A stretch of DNA of 64,000 bases from contig NC_092635.1 in NCBI RefSeq assembly GCF_039555335.1, positions 56,580,258-56,644,257 on the forward strand, written 5' to 3'. A model generated the notes under the pieces. It was not told where the DNA came from. It worked only from the letters and a program-made list of their open reading frames with translations, and did no database searches. This stretch comes from Amphiura filiformis (taxonomy: Eukaryota; Echinodermata; Ophiuroidea; Amphilepidida; Amphiuridae). Shown one piece after another: positions 24,116 through 36,449 of this stretch. The position numbers were made by a program, and so were the translations under genes. How positions within the stretch are numbered: position 1 is the stretch's first letter; the number at the start of each line of letters is the position of its first letter.

Positions 24116-24858
24116 TAATTTTTTTCTTTCATTGCGTTTTCATAGCACTAAATATGACGTAGCACGAGTTACCGAAAGATGCATTTTTTTATGTATTTTC
24201 AAAATGTTGGCAATGTAATTGATGCCACTTATTATTTTCCTTCTACTAGTAGTGCCTTGAGTAAAAATAAGAAATTAATATACAAAACACTATCCATCAC
24301 ATAATAATGACCCATTAAAACTGTAGCACGAGTTACCAGTAGCACGAGTTACCGATGTAGCATGAGTTACCATAGCCCACTTCCCCCTGTACCAGCAAAG
24401 GTAATGCAAAATCTACCACTTGGCAGCAATAGAGGATCTCCCAACTACATGAATATGCATTTATATGTGACCATGGTATTGGTAACTATTTTTTTTCTTT
24501 CATTGCGCTTTCATAGCACTAAATATGGCGTAGTACGAGTTACCGAAAAGATGCATTTTTTATATATTTTCAAAATGTTGGCAATTTAATTGATGCCACT
24601 TATTATTTTCTTTCTGCTAGTAGTGCCTTGAGTAAATATAAGAAATTAATATACAAAACACTATCCATCACATAATAATGACCCATTTAAAACTGTATAC
24701 GAAAGTTACCAGTAGCACGAGTTACCGATGTAGCATGAGTTACCATAGCCCACTTCCCCTGTACCAGCAAAGGTAATGCAAAATCTACCACTTGGCAGCA
24801 AAAGAGGATCTCCCAACGACATGAATATGCATTTATATGTGACCATGATATTGGTAAC
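24116..24858 (+). repeat. Tandem duplication, 2 x 371 bp
   Basis: 24116-24486 and 24487-24858 share nearly the whole sequence, from TTTTTTCTTTCATTGCG to TGACCATG(G/A)TATTGGTAAC. Each carries the GTAGCACGAGTTACC motif cluster. Confidence 0.85.
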
Positions 24859-26128
24859 AGCTTTCTAGCAGCAGTGTAGCCAGTGGGGGGGGGAAGGGCA
24901 GCCTGCCCATGACAAACTAGAATTATGCAGTTCGTAATTAAGGTGCCTTATACACACACACACAAAAGTGTGTAAATAACAAAGGTTTGTAAATAAAAAT
25001 AATATGCAATATCCAAATAAGCTCATTAATATTCATAAATATGCAAATAACATGACACAAAATTATACAGCACATCAGGCCACCATATCCAACCAAACCA
25101 AGTTTGAAGTTGATTGGTTATTGTGTTTATAATGCTACAAAGTGGATTAATGAAAATGTAGGCAAAATTTGTAAATAAGCTCATTAATATTCATAAATAT
25201 GCAAATAACATAACACAAAACTACACAGCACATCAAGCCACCATTATTCTATCACCATACCGGTACCAAGTTTGTAGTTATTGTGTTGGAGCTGTACAGT
25301 GGATTAATGAATTTGCTTCCGCCCGGACAGCCAAACAAAGAAAGAAACAAAGAAACAACCAGGCAACCACACATGTTTAGGTGCCAAAAATTAAAGAGAA
25401 AAGTGACCTCCTGTCGCAGGAAAATTAAAGTAAAAATATGGAAGGCAAAGATAGAGATAAGATTCAAGGAGCCAGTTTCCACCCCGATCATGTGCCAAAA
25501 TAGTGTAAATTTATTTATACCAAATTTTTGCACACACCAATAAAGTCCTTTTTTTTAAGCTCAAAGACTTTACATTGTAAAGTCTCTCTAAAAAAACATG
25601 CTATTTAGCATATATCCCACTATCAATACCTGGTCAAAATGATGCAACCAAAATTTTAGCCCTCCACCCCTAGGATCTAGCCTAAGAACCAATCAATTAA
25701 TATGGGCCTCATGGAAGAACAGAGGATACCTTAAAACATCCACTGATTGAGTAACCGAGGCAAAAGAAGAAATAAAACAAACAAAATAGATACTGGAAAT
25801 CCTGAGATTAACAGCCACAATAACAGCCGCTAGACAGCTACATGTAGTGCACACAGCTTTTTGAGCTCTGCCAACTGATCCAAAATTTGACTGCTTCCAG
25901 ATTGATTTATTGCTTCATATTTATATGACATTGTAGCTGTTTGCACCAGGATCATCTTGGTGTACTTATTTTCTCAATTTGTGCAATATTTCTGGAAAAA
26001 TTGGTGATTTATAGATATATTTTCTGACTGTGTGGACATATATATGGTGTATTGCTAAGGAGCTGCTATTGTCCTCCATGCATCATCACTTCCTGTTTAC
26101 ATCTTGTGCCTAATCAATATCTTTGACA

Positions 26129-27731
26129 ATGGACATTACAATGGACACAATGAACTTCCTCATCAACTCTGTCAATGAAACCTTCAATGGATTTACAAAT
26201 AGTGCAATATTGGACTCTATGTGGGAAATTTTACCTAGGACATGTTCAACAACTGTAGCCATCAATCCAGATATTTATGACCAACTTATGTACGAACTTT
26301 ATGCAAGGTATGGTAATCCTGATGATAGAAGTAAATATGGACATATCTACAGATGCCTGCAGCCAAATGATGACAACAGTGAACAATCACAAGTTACAAT
26401 CACATGCTACGCCAGCACTTACAACATTTCTGTACAAGGAAACTTCACCAACTCTGGGTTGACAATGTACTTTCGCAAAATTCAGGAGAAAATTGCAGCA
26501 GAAGATATACCATGTGATCAGCCAATCACTTCTACTCCTTCGCCAACACATCAAAGATCTACAACCTTGCCATGCTTTGAACTAAATGCCAGTCTGGAAA
26601 GTACTGGGCCTATGGATATCTCGCCATTCTCACCTGCAACATTGACTCAAATGCAAGAATCTCAAACCCCTGCTCCAAGATGTGTTAATGCTACAACACA
26701 AACACCCCTACCCCTGCTGCTCCTAGATGCATGAGTGTGGCAACTCAAACTGCTCCTATCCCTGCTCCAAGATATGTGAATGCCACGATGCAAACTGAAA
26801 CTTCCTTGTCATCGAACTTTTGTCAAACTACACCTGCAATTAAGGATCTACCACATATCCAGCCTGCTAACAAGCCAGTTCCCAAGCCTCCATGTGTAAT
26901 TCCACCTGCGATAACCAGTAACCCATTTGATGTATTAGAGCTGGAGGACATATCAAATGATGAACTACATGTACCTCATGAAACTGTTTATATTCCAGCT
27001 GTACCTACCAGCAACTCATTTAGTGTGTTATATGTGGAGGATACATTGGATGAGGAACTGCCTCCTCTCCCCTTGCCATGGATTGAATCATCACCAAAAC
27101 CAAAGAATAAACCTGCTGCTATCAACTCTAGATCTTCACCATCACCCAAACGCAACAATGTATCAAGAGGATTTACACCGCGCAAACGAACTGTACTATT
27201 AATCGGAGACTCGATTCCCAAGCATCTTCAGGGAAGACGATGTCACGAACTCAACGCGTCTTAAATCGGTGCATGCCTGGTTCCAATCTGGATTATTGGA
27301 ACAAACTCGGACCTGCATATATTGAACTTGATACTCCTGATGTAGTTATAATGCATCTTGGTACTAATGACATTGATTTCAACTCCCCAGCTGAATGTGC
27401 CAATCGTATTCACCAACTTGCTGAAACCTTACTTTGTTTGAGTACGAAGCCTATGAATATTGTCATTTCTGGAATCACCATACAAAGGCATCATGGTCAC
27501 CGAGTGTGGATTAGGGATTTTAATACAAAAATGAGTGAACTTTGCCATGAACTTGGTTGGCACTTCATTAAAAATGACAACATACTTTCATTTCATCTTG
27601 GTGATGATGGTCTTCATTTGAAACAAACTGGTACCACCATACTTGCAAAAAACTATATTTCTATAATCCAGGATCTACGCTATTCTGCTCCTGAAAATTT
27701 TCAACTGAAGAACAACCAAACTGTAAAATAA
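26129..27731 (+). pseudogene. LINE ORF1 with SGNH/GDSL esterase domain (two frameshifts)
   Basis: The first ATG, 26129, follows TTTGACA and begins MDITMDTMNFLINSVNE. An N-terminal segment of no known family is followed by Pro/Thr-rich repeats (NATTQTP, VATQTAPIPAPR, NATMQTE). The C-terminal third is an SGNH hydrolase: block I LLIGDSIP (Ser), block III IMHLGTNDID (Asn), block V DDGLHLKQTG (Asp and His). Breaks at about 26705 (a C4 run) and about 27238 (a G3 run) split it into three frames; each is explained by one lost base. Stop at 27729-27731. Confidence 0.8.
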
Positions 27732-27751
27732 ACAAGACTACGGAATTCACT

Positions 27752-30700
27752 ATGAACTCTAAAAAATCTAAAGAGCTTCAAATACATGAACTGAATCCTG
27801 ATTGTACATTATATATGCAAAGTAAATGTGATATTAAATGTAATTATGTTCCAACAAATTTTGATGACAATAGAGACTTGATCTCAATTGATAAGAATAA
27901 GGATGTTTGTGATGTTAATTCTTTGAACTTTCATACAACAGCAAATGTGATTGACAGTATAACTTCAAATAATAATTTAAAAAAATGTGCTGCCAAAGGT
28001 ATATCATCTTCTTTTGCTAGTCATTCTGAGAATTCTATTTGTGGAACTTGTAATTGTAAAATAAGAGCATCCCAATCTGAAACCACTTGTATTCAATGCT
28101 CTCTAAATTACCATATTGATTGTGTATCTATTGAAAATGATAATGCCTCTTACTGGTGCCACTCATGCTTTTACAGAACATGTCTCATTGAACTTCCTTT
28201 TTGTAATGAACCATTTATTGATTATAATTGTAAAATGTCTAAGGGGTTTACAATTGCTCATCTTAATATTCAAAGTTTACGAAACAAAGTGGACCATGTC
28301 AGAATTTTACTTGATGAAAATAATATTGATATTTTGTGCTTGACAGAAACTTGGCTGAATAATGATGATAATGATAGTAATATTACAATTGAAGGATTTA
28401 AATTTTGTAGACTTGATAGAACAACAATGGAGCATGGTGGATTATTATGTTATGTAAAGATGGTATTGTTTTCAAAGAGAAATCTGATTTGCATGATAAT
28501 GAAGTTGAAGCTCTCTGGGTTGAAATCAATCTTCCTCACACTAGGCCAATTCTCCTTGGAACTGTATACAGAGTTCCTGATTCAAAGGCTGCCTATTTAG
28601 ACAAATTAGATTTAGTCTTTCAAAACTGTACTTCTATTTATGATGATGTTGTAATAGTTGGTGATTTTAATTTGGATTTATGTAAAAAATGTAACAGTAG
28701 TAAAATAAATAAAGTTGCTTCTCATTGTAACATGAAACAACTTATTGATGATTATACACGAATTACTGAAACAACCAAAACAAAATTAGATCTTGCTTTT
28801 GTTTCTAATCCTAATCGAGTTTCTGACTCGGGTGTTCATAGTTTTGGTATCAGCGATCACTCCTTAATATACTTGGTACGGAAAAATAAAAAACCAAAAG
28901 CTCCTTCAAAAACAATTAAGTATCGCTCAATGAAAAAATTTAATGATAATGATTTTGTTAACTCTATTAAGGGTAAAAATTGGGATAAGGTTTTAAATTG
29001 TAATAATGTTAATGATGCATTAAGTGTTTGGAAAGAACTATTCAATGATGTTTGTGATGATCATGCACCTATAAAAGAAAAGCTTGTGAAAGGATCACCA
29101 CTTCCTGAATGGATTACTAGGGACTTCATTCAATTAACTAAAGATAGAGATTACCACTTCAAGAAAGCACACAAAACCAACAATCCTGAAGATTGGAAGA
29201 CTGCTAAAGTGTTAAGAAATAAGGTTAATAATATGAATAAGTCTTTGAAAAAGACTTACTGCTGTAATGCTATTAATGAAAATGTAAATAATTCTAAAAA
29301 GTTGTGGTCTACTATTAAAAAGTTGATTCCTGACAATAAGTCTTCCGTTCATGCTGTCAAATCTAATGAGGGAATCACAGCTAATGATAAAGAAACTGCG
29401 GACAAATTCAATGAGTTTTTGCATCAATTGGAAACAGTCTAGCCACTAAATTTAACAGTAATGATTATGATGACAAAGAATGTGCTCTGGGTAATCGTGT
29501 TAATGCTCAATTTTGTTTTGATTATATTACACCTGAATTTGTCTTTGATGAAATTTGTAAGATGAATAACAGCAAATCACCTGGTATTAGTAATTTCGAT
29601 GTAAGGCTTTTAAAATTGGCTGCTCCAGTTATTTGTAAATCTCTGGCTTATATTTGTAATCTTTCGCTTTATACATCTTGTTTTCCAAATGACTGGAAGC
29701 AAGCCAAAATTACTCCTATTCATAAGGAAGGTGATAAGTATGATGTAAATAATTATAGACCAATTTCTGTGCTTCCTGTCCTTTCTAAGATTATTGAGCG
29801 AGCTATTCACGATCAACTTTACAATTTCTTCACTGAAAATAGCATTTTAAACCCTTGTCAGTCTGGCTTCAGACGTAATCACTCTACTGCTACTACTCTT
29901 ATTGATGTTTCCGATTACATTTTAAATAACATGAATCAGGGTGTTGTCACAGGAGCATTGTTCCTGGACCTCAAAAAAGCTTTTGATACTGTAAATCACA
30001 AAATTCTTCTTCAAAAGCTTCATAGCTATGGTGTCACTGGTAATACTTTAAATTGGTTTAGGTCGTACTTAAGTGGTAGAATACAATCAGTCAATGTTAA
30101 CTCTACACTCTCTGATTTTAAGAATGTAAACATCGGCATTCCACAGGGTTCGATCTTAGGTCCACTGTTGTTTATAATTTATGTTAATTCTCTTCCTGAA
30201 TGTATTGATTGTAAATGTGTTATGTATGCTGATGATACAACTTTGCTTTTCAAATCGTCAGACCCATATGCTCTTCAGTCTCAGATGAATGATAGCTTAT
30301 TAAAAATTGCTCGGTGGTTCGAAATCAACAAGCTTACTCTTAACATTAAGAAAACTAAGTACATGCTTTTTGGAACAAATCATACTTTGAAAAAATTTGA
30401 TGACATTTCACTTATCTATGGTAATGAGCCTATCGAAAAGGTTGATAAATTTAAGTATTTGGGGGTCATATTTGATCCAATCTTAACTTGGAATGAACAT
30501 ATCAATTATATTTCTTCAGTTATTTCTAAACGTATTGGTGTCATTCGCAGAGTTAAGTTCTATCTTCCTCCAGCCACATTAAATTTACTTGCCAATGCAT
30601 TGGTCTTCCCACATTTTGATTATTGCAGTCCTGTTTGGTCAAACTGCATTTCTGAACATTGTAATTCTCTCCAAATTCTTCAAAACAAACTTGCTCGTGT

Positions 30701-31052
30701 TCTTTTGTCTGCTGACATTAGAACACCCATTTCTGATATGATGCACACTCTTTCCTGGGACAGATTAAATGAAAGATGGGATAAACAGCTCCTTGTAACT
30801 GTTTTTAAATGTCTTCATCATGATGCTCCTTCTTACCTCTCATGGCAATTTATTTTTACTTCTTCAATTCATTCAAAATGTACCAGAAGTCAATCTTGTA
30901 ATACACTTGTCTTGCCATCTTGGAATAATAATTCAGGGAAACGAACTTTTTTTTTTTGAGGTGCCTCAGTGTGGAACAAACTGTCTTCTGATGTTCGAAT
31001 TAATCTTACATCAATGAATGTGAATATGTTAAAATCACAGATAAGCATATAA
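27752..31052 (+). pseudogene. LINE ORF2: PHD finger, APE endonuclease, reverse transcriptase
   Basis: Starts at ATG 27752. At about 28035-28180 a Cys4-His-Cys3 PHD-like finger reads CGTCNCK, CIQCSLNYHIDC, WCHSC. The endonuclease follows: IAHLNIQSLRNK, LCLTETWL (catalytic Glu), VIVGDFNLDL, GISDHSLIY. RT motifs: FLDLKKAFDTVNH (A), IPQGSILGPLLFIIY (B), MYADDTTLL (C, catalytic YADD), FKYLGVIFD (E). One-base losses at about 28457 (A run) and 29418 (T run) shift the frame. TGA 30957 interrupts the end; the same frame then continues GASVWNKLSSDVR to TAA 31050-31052. Confidence 0.85.
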
Positions 31053-32329
31053 TTCACACCTTTTCACCTCTGTTAGTATTAAATTTCACTTCCTGTTTGT
31101 TAAAATTCATGTCTTATAAAATGCATTTTATCATCTTGATTTGTAAATATTACCTACATGTACATATGTACACATTTTTCAATTTTGCTTTTCTTTTGTA
31201 TTATGTAATTTATCTCTTGATATGTAAATTGTTAAAATCTTATATTATTTAATTATTATCAGGGTCTCATGGGAGACCAGTTTTTGTAAACTGAATGAAA
31301 TACCCTGAATAAAGATTGTTATCTATCTATCTATCTATCTAACATTGTTGATACTGAGATTGGTATAGTTCTGAGATTTGTATTGGAAATTGGTTTGTTG
31401 TTGAGTGTAATGAGGCTCATTTTCCAGCTTAGTGAAGTGATTGAAATCGGGCAAACTAGAGTATTTGCACCAAGCAGGAAATGATCTCAACCAAAAGATG
31501 ACCAAACATTCTATAACTCCGAAAGCAATTTTGAAAAAACTTACAGAGCAAATAACCATGAACATTACAAGTTTTGTGAGGGAATTTAGAGTCAAATAAC
31601 ATGGAAGTAAAAGTTTTATCAATTGTTGACTGTTCAATTTAACTGTTTAAATTTAAGCCCTAGAATAAAATATCCAAACAGGATCAAGCAAAGGCGTATG
31701 TAAGGCTGGGATGTTTGTATGTAATGTGTGTGGTACATTGTATGCTGGTACATACACTGAATAGTGTTATTTGTACATAGATGGGTTATTTGGGGGGTTA
31801 TTTGTATATAGATTGAGTTATTTGATCATTACACCAGTTGTTGAGGAATTGTTATCAAAAAAAATTGACATTTAGATGAACTATACCATTTTATATATGG
31901 CCGGACAAACTGTAGCACGAGTTACCGTAGCACGAGTTACCATGTTTTTTGCCAGTCAATGTAAAACTATGAGGGGCACAACTTTTTAAGGTATACCAAA
32001 ACAAACCTTATTATAGCAATTACTTATCATATAATCAATAAGGCTTTAGTGTTTTTTGTTTTAGCACATCATCAAAATAAAATGAGTGATTTTTAAGCAT
32101 GTCCTCTGCTCAGTAGTACGAAGTTACCGATTTTACAGCTGTCCCATATATACAAAAGTTGATATCCTGAATTAGCAATACTATGAGGATCTAGCCTTGA
32201 ATGTTGGGTATTAAAATACAAAAAATATAGATTCCAATCAAATCAATTTAAAAGCTGGAGCACAAAGTATGTAAAAGGACGCCATAAAGTGTAGCACGAG
32301 TTACCGTGGAATTGCCCAAATACAGATTT

Positions 32330-34070
32330 GGGGTAAAAACAACACTTATGAAGAAAATCACAAAAAGTGAGTTTTTGGCAATATTTGTTAGGTACATCAT
32401 AACAAAAAACACTCTTTCCAAAATATTTTATTTTGTTTTAGCTCAATCTTGAGGCTCCATTCCAAAACGGTTTTTTATTTTTTGATATTGGCCTTAGTTT
32501 TTGAGATATTGACCATATAAGGCATCAAATTGAACTTTTTAAAATTCACAAACGCCTATTTGCACAAAATGAGAAAACCGTTTCTTGAGTCGATCATGCT
32601 TTTTACGATGATCATATTTGCTTACCTATAGATGCTGTATTTATTGAGTTATCGTGTACCTAAATCGTCATTTTACCGAGAAAATGAACATTGAAATAAT
32701 GGCCGTTAAAGTTTAAAGTGGTCACATTTTGCCCTTTCATCGAATCTCACAAGAGAATGCGGCAGTTTTCGTTTTTCTACCTTATATTATGTGAACATCG
32801 GGTAAATCCACAGCCCGTTGAGAAGTTTGAGCGAAATCCATTCATAACTTGATATTCAAATCGAGGAAAAGAACTTGAAAAACCCACATTTTATCAGCTA
32901 AAACGGAGCCATTTGACCACTTGAAATTAGTGTTTCCAAAGGATGCGCCACGCATGCAGATAAGCGTCAGCGTGTATGCGTAAGCGTATCTGTGCGTTAA
33001 CAAATTGCGCGACACGTAGCGCGATGCGTTGTTGCGCAAGCGTGTCACCCCGCTGATACAACAAAGATTTTCTCTCTTTTAAAATTGCTTACACAAATGA
33101 AATAGTGAAATAAAATCCATAAAATAGCGCAGTTGGAGTTTATAAATCTGGATTTTCTTTCCTTGTATTTATAAAAAACATAACAAAGTAACACATATCA
33201 AAAAAGCTCAATTTTGCGAAAGAAACAACGTCTTGAGTACACTGCCGCGTTAAGGTACTCTATGTGTACCAGTCAGTTACCTTGGCGATCGTGTACCTAT
33301 GCAGATGGCCCAAATAGGAATCTTGTAGTGTAGTTTTCCTGTTATAAGTGTGAAGTGAAATGATGTGAAGAAAGTGAAACAGGAATTCAAGGTTGCACTT
33401 GAGTCTGTTGTAATGTATGTGCCATATTCGATCTAATTAGCACATTGGGTGCTAAAGAAATATTTCAATGCGGGCTTAATACTCTATGCGGATGTCAACT
33501 GTAGTCGATAATGTGCACATTTATACAAAATTGTTGAAAAATGGTTAAGTTTCATACCATATTTGGAATGAGCATGAAAAATGCATGAAAATGAGTGCCA
33601 ACATGCCTAGTATTAGATCAGGAGTTTGCAAGATAGAGACAGCAAGCCCAAGCATCCCACCTGATCGAACAGTGCAACCCTTGCAGACTAAACACAAAAA
33701 TGTTAGCTGGGCTGCGTTCACTCTCATAGCTTGCTATCCTATGTCTTATCCCCCACACCCGTGGGATCAGTGTGGTTCAAAATTGGGATGGAGAAAACAA
33801 CTTTTCTCTTCATGTTGTTTCTTTCCTTCCCTTCTCCAAAGGGCAGAATTCGGGGCACGCACATAAATGGTCTGTACGCATGCATGACCAAAAAAACAAG
33901 TAAAATTAAAGGTGTGTTTTTTAGGCAAGACAAGTTATGCGTGTGACATATTTTGGGTCTAAAAAACACAGATTTTCAAGAATAAGGGTAGTTTTCTGAA
34001 AATGAACAACTTATTTAGGTACCTTTCATTTTTACTAGCCAAAAACTCATTAGGGGGTAAACTCTATATT
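32330..34070. other. Intergenic, no supported gene
   Basis: A CpG-rich patch at about 32940-33050 (GCGTAAGCGTATC, GCGCGATGCG) and AT-rich sequence elsewhere. Open frames here lack recognisable domains. Confidence 0.5.
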
Positions 34071-34076
34071 CTCTCT

Positions 34077-34349
34077 CTATGTGCTATATCCAGTGACGTG
34101 GGCGACCATGGAATGCCAATCCATCCTGCTCTTTGCCAATCTCAACAGCTTGATGTTATCCACACCTGTCCAGGCTGCGATACTTTGAAGATATGTTGTC
34201 CTCTGGCGCCCTCTGTCCCTCTGTCCATTTATCTTCCCCGTAAGAAACAAACACTCCAGATCATCTTTCCTCATACAGTGGCCCAGGAAATCAAGTTGCA
34301 GTTTCCGGATCTTCCTCAGGAGCATCCGTTGACTGCCAGCTCTATGCAT
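34077..34349 (-). pseudogene. LINE 3' fragment (C-terminus of RT protein)
   Basis: The minus strand encodes LDFLGHCMRKDDLECLFLTG, then GQRDRGRQRTTYLQSIAAWT and SRMDWHSMVAHVTGYST. This is the typical C-terminal tail of many invertebrate LINE polyproteins (LGHIxR, LTGxIxGxRxRGRQRTTW, W-RSMVA). No RT core was seen upstream, so this is a 5'-truncated copy. Confidence 0.75.
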
Positions 34350-34609
34350 TACTGTAAATATTAAATTAACTTATTAAGGGGCTAAATTTGCTGGTAGGGT
34401 AAAACTCGTTTAGGGGGTGTTTCATGCATGCATACACTATCATACTTGAGTGGCCCCCTGGGGCAGAAATAGCATTAAGGTTCAAACCATATGTACGTAG
34501 ATGACATACTGGTAACTGCAGTAGGGAAGTGAAAGTACATCTTTCCACACATTCATTGGATAAATGGATAGATGATGCAAGTACTTGTGTGTGTAGTTTC
34601 ATTTACGAG

Positions 34610-36000
34610 TTTTTAATTTAAAATTTAGCCAGTAATATTATTGTACCATTGTAATACAAGTACACAGTTAGTGATGGACATGTATTGTAATTTAAGTTTT
34701 GTAGTTACGGTAGTAGTATAATTTATATTTTCAATTTTACTTTTATAAATTTATTTGAAGTGAAGGTGGAGTGAAAATGGTCAGACTGGGGTGGAGTTGT
34801 AAAACTTAACTTAAAGTAACACAATTTTTACACCAAGTTGTAGTATATTAGCATTTTAAATTTGGGACCCTGTGGTTGTAGAAAAGGATGTTAAGTCATG
34901 GATACAGGCAAGGGTGAAAATAAGATATTTTCTACCAGGACTCAGTTTGGGACAAAAATGAGTCCTGGTTCAACTGAATTTAGTCAGGACCAAGACTCAC
35001 TTTAGTCTAAACAGGACTCACTTTTGTTTCAGTTACGGTATAGTCAATATTTAAGCAATATCCAATGGCACAGTTCAATAGTCTACTTTCAATAATAATA
35101 GCTCAAATTCTGACCTCAAATTGCAGAGAAACACCATTTCATGACCAAGCTCAATCGATAAGGGGTTCGAATTGAGTTAGCTTGAAATTCCTCTGGACCA
35201 GAACTAACTGCTAATTGTCTCGTTGTAACCCGTACGAAACTCGGGGAGCTGATCCTGGTTGCGATGGTTATTTGTGGAATGTCTAGGGTGTGCGCTCTTG
35301 AAGCAGCAAAGTCCCTGATTTGTTGTTAAATGGTTTATGGAATGATGTGGGACCGTAGTGGTGATCGACAACCTGTAAAGTGTGCTGGGGCTTGTGGATC
35401 AACGTATAGGCGTTGTGCCTGCGCGTATCGCACTATAAATCACTGCGCTTTAATCTCAGTGGGCTAAAGTAGGCAACTCATGGGCCGGAAACTAGGCCAG
35501 TGGCACAGTAGCCCGCTTATGTTCAACCTTGGTTGGAATACTGTTGCTCAAGTTAATTGAGGATGTGTATTTGTTTGAATATAAGTGTGGCTTTTATTTT
35601 GCCGCCCACTTCTGCAATCATATAGATATGTCAAGCTAGTTACTCAAAATAATGTATGAACGGGATTAGATGAAATTCCAACAACTCACAAACATGGCAA
35701 TCTTGGTGCACATTAGGGTGATCTGTGGCTGACACAATCTGATCTACTCAGGCTAAAGGAGGCAATTTTGACCATTGGGTTACTGTACTCGTACTGACTC
35801 AAGTATAGTCCTACCCTTTTTTAGGTGAACAATTTTCAAAAATTAAGGGGTGGGACTATACTTGAATTAAAACAAATCCCCAGTTTTGGAGTGTCCCTGG
35901 ACCTAGAGGTATAATGCTAGGATCATTCAAAGTTGACTTAAAATGAAAAAGAAAAAGGCATTTTTAATGCAAAGTTATAAGTTATATTTATACTCGATTA
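34610..36000. other. Intergenic, no supported gene
   Basis: A local repeat of AGGACTCA/GAGTCCTG at about 34930-35030 only. No coding or RNA gene recognised. Confidence 0.5.
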
Positions 36001-36315
36001 TTAATAATTTCAAAATGCATGGGATTTTTTTACAACTCCTGGAATTTGTTCAAAAATTTGAAGGTGGGACTTTACTCTAGTAATATACTTGCGTCAGTAC
36101 GGTATTATCATAAGTACATGCAGCATACTTTTTCAATACCAACTTCCTATTGTGTGTATTATTGTTGTTTTTTGTTCCTTTATTTGTTTGTCTGTATCTC
36201 GATCAGTTTAGCAATTGCCTCCTTTGGTCAGCTTGGATTAGACCACACTAAATGTGATATTTTAATGGTAACTTACAATGGTGCCTGTTTTCCATGGAGA
36301 CTGGAGAGATACATG

Positions 36316-36449
36316 TCGATTGCTCAGTGCCAGAAGTGTGTAAGTGCAATAGCTGCCCTGTGACAATTTGGCAACTTACACACAGTATACTGTACTCATC
36401 TACACATGGCAGCTATTGCACTTGCCCACTTCTGGCACTGAGCAGTTGA
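36316..36449. mobile_element. Small foldback family copy (CTGCTCAGTGCCAG)
   Basis: Second copy of the family at 23301-23443: TCGATTGCTCAGTGCCAG ... CTGGCACTGAGCAGTTGA with the same inner GTGCAATAGCTGCC / GGCAGCTATTGCAC blocks. Confidence 0.7.

Larger units (their letters stand above)
25860..31341 (+). mobile_element. CR1-group LINE, near complete, with esterase ORF1 and PHD-endonuclease-RT ORF2
   Basis: An APE-type non-LTR retrotransposon of the Jockey superfamily. The order is a leader of about 250 bases, ORF1 (26129-27731), a 20-base gap, ORF2 (27752-31052) and a short 3' UTR. It ends in a GGTCTC/GAGACC hairpin (31263-31278), AATAAA and an (ATCT)n tail (about 31320-31341). Esterase and PHD domains are known in CR1-like elements, and a hairpin plus microsatellite tail fits CR1/L2 target-primed integration. 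Frames break at about 26705, 27238, 28457 and 29418, each a 1-base loss, plus a nonsense codon at 30957. The 5' boundary is a guess. It lies inside an older repeat (23807-32318). Confidence 0.85.
23807..32318. repeat. Older repeat with GTAGCACGAGTTACC motifs, split by the LINE
   Basis: Perfect 12-bp inverted termini TGGGCAATTCCA (23807-23818) and TGGAATTGCCCA (32307-32318). About eleven copies of a 15-mer like GTAGCACGAGTTACC lie on both sides of the LINE (for example 24159, 24323, 24339, 24712, 31912, 31927, 32291), all in one orientation. Confidence 0.55.

Noticed and set aside
24159-24744. GTAGCACGAGTTACC repeats as a CRISPR array
   Set aside because: Spacing is irregular, copies are few, some abut each other, and the setting is an animal genome.
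25283-25543. Overlapping ORFs of about 90 residues on both strands before the LINE
   Set aside because: Low-complexity Lys/Arg peptide from repeat DNA, no domain, no splice context.
36019-36363. 114-residue hydrophobic ORF
   Set aside because: Overlaps a foldback element and AT-rich DNA; hydrophobicity follows from T-rich codons.
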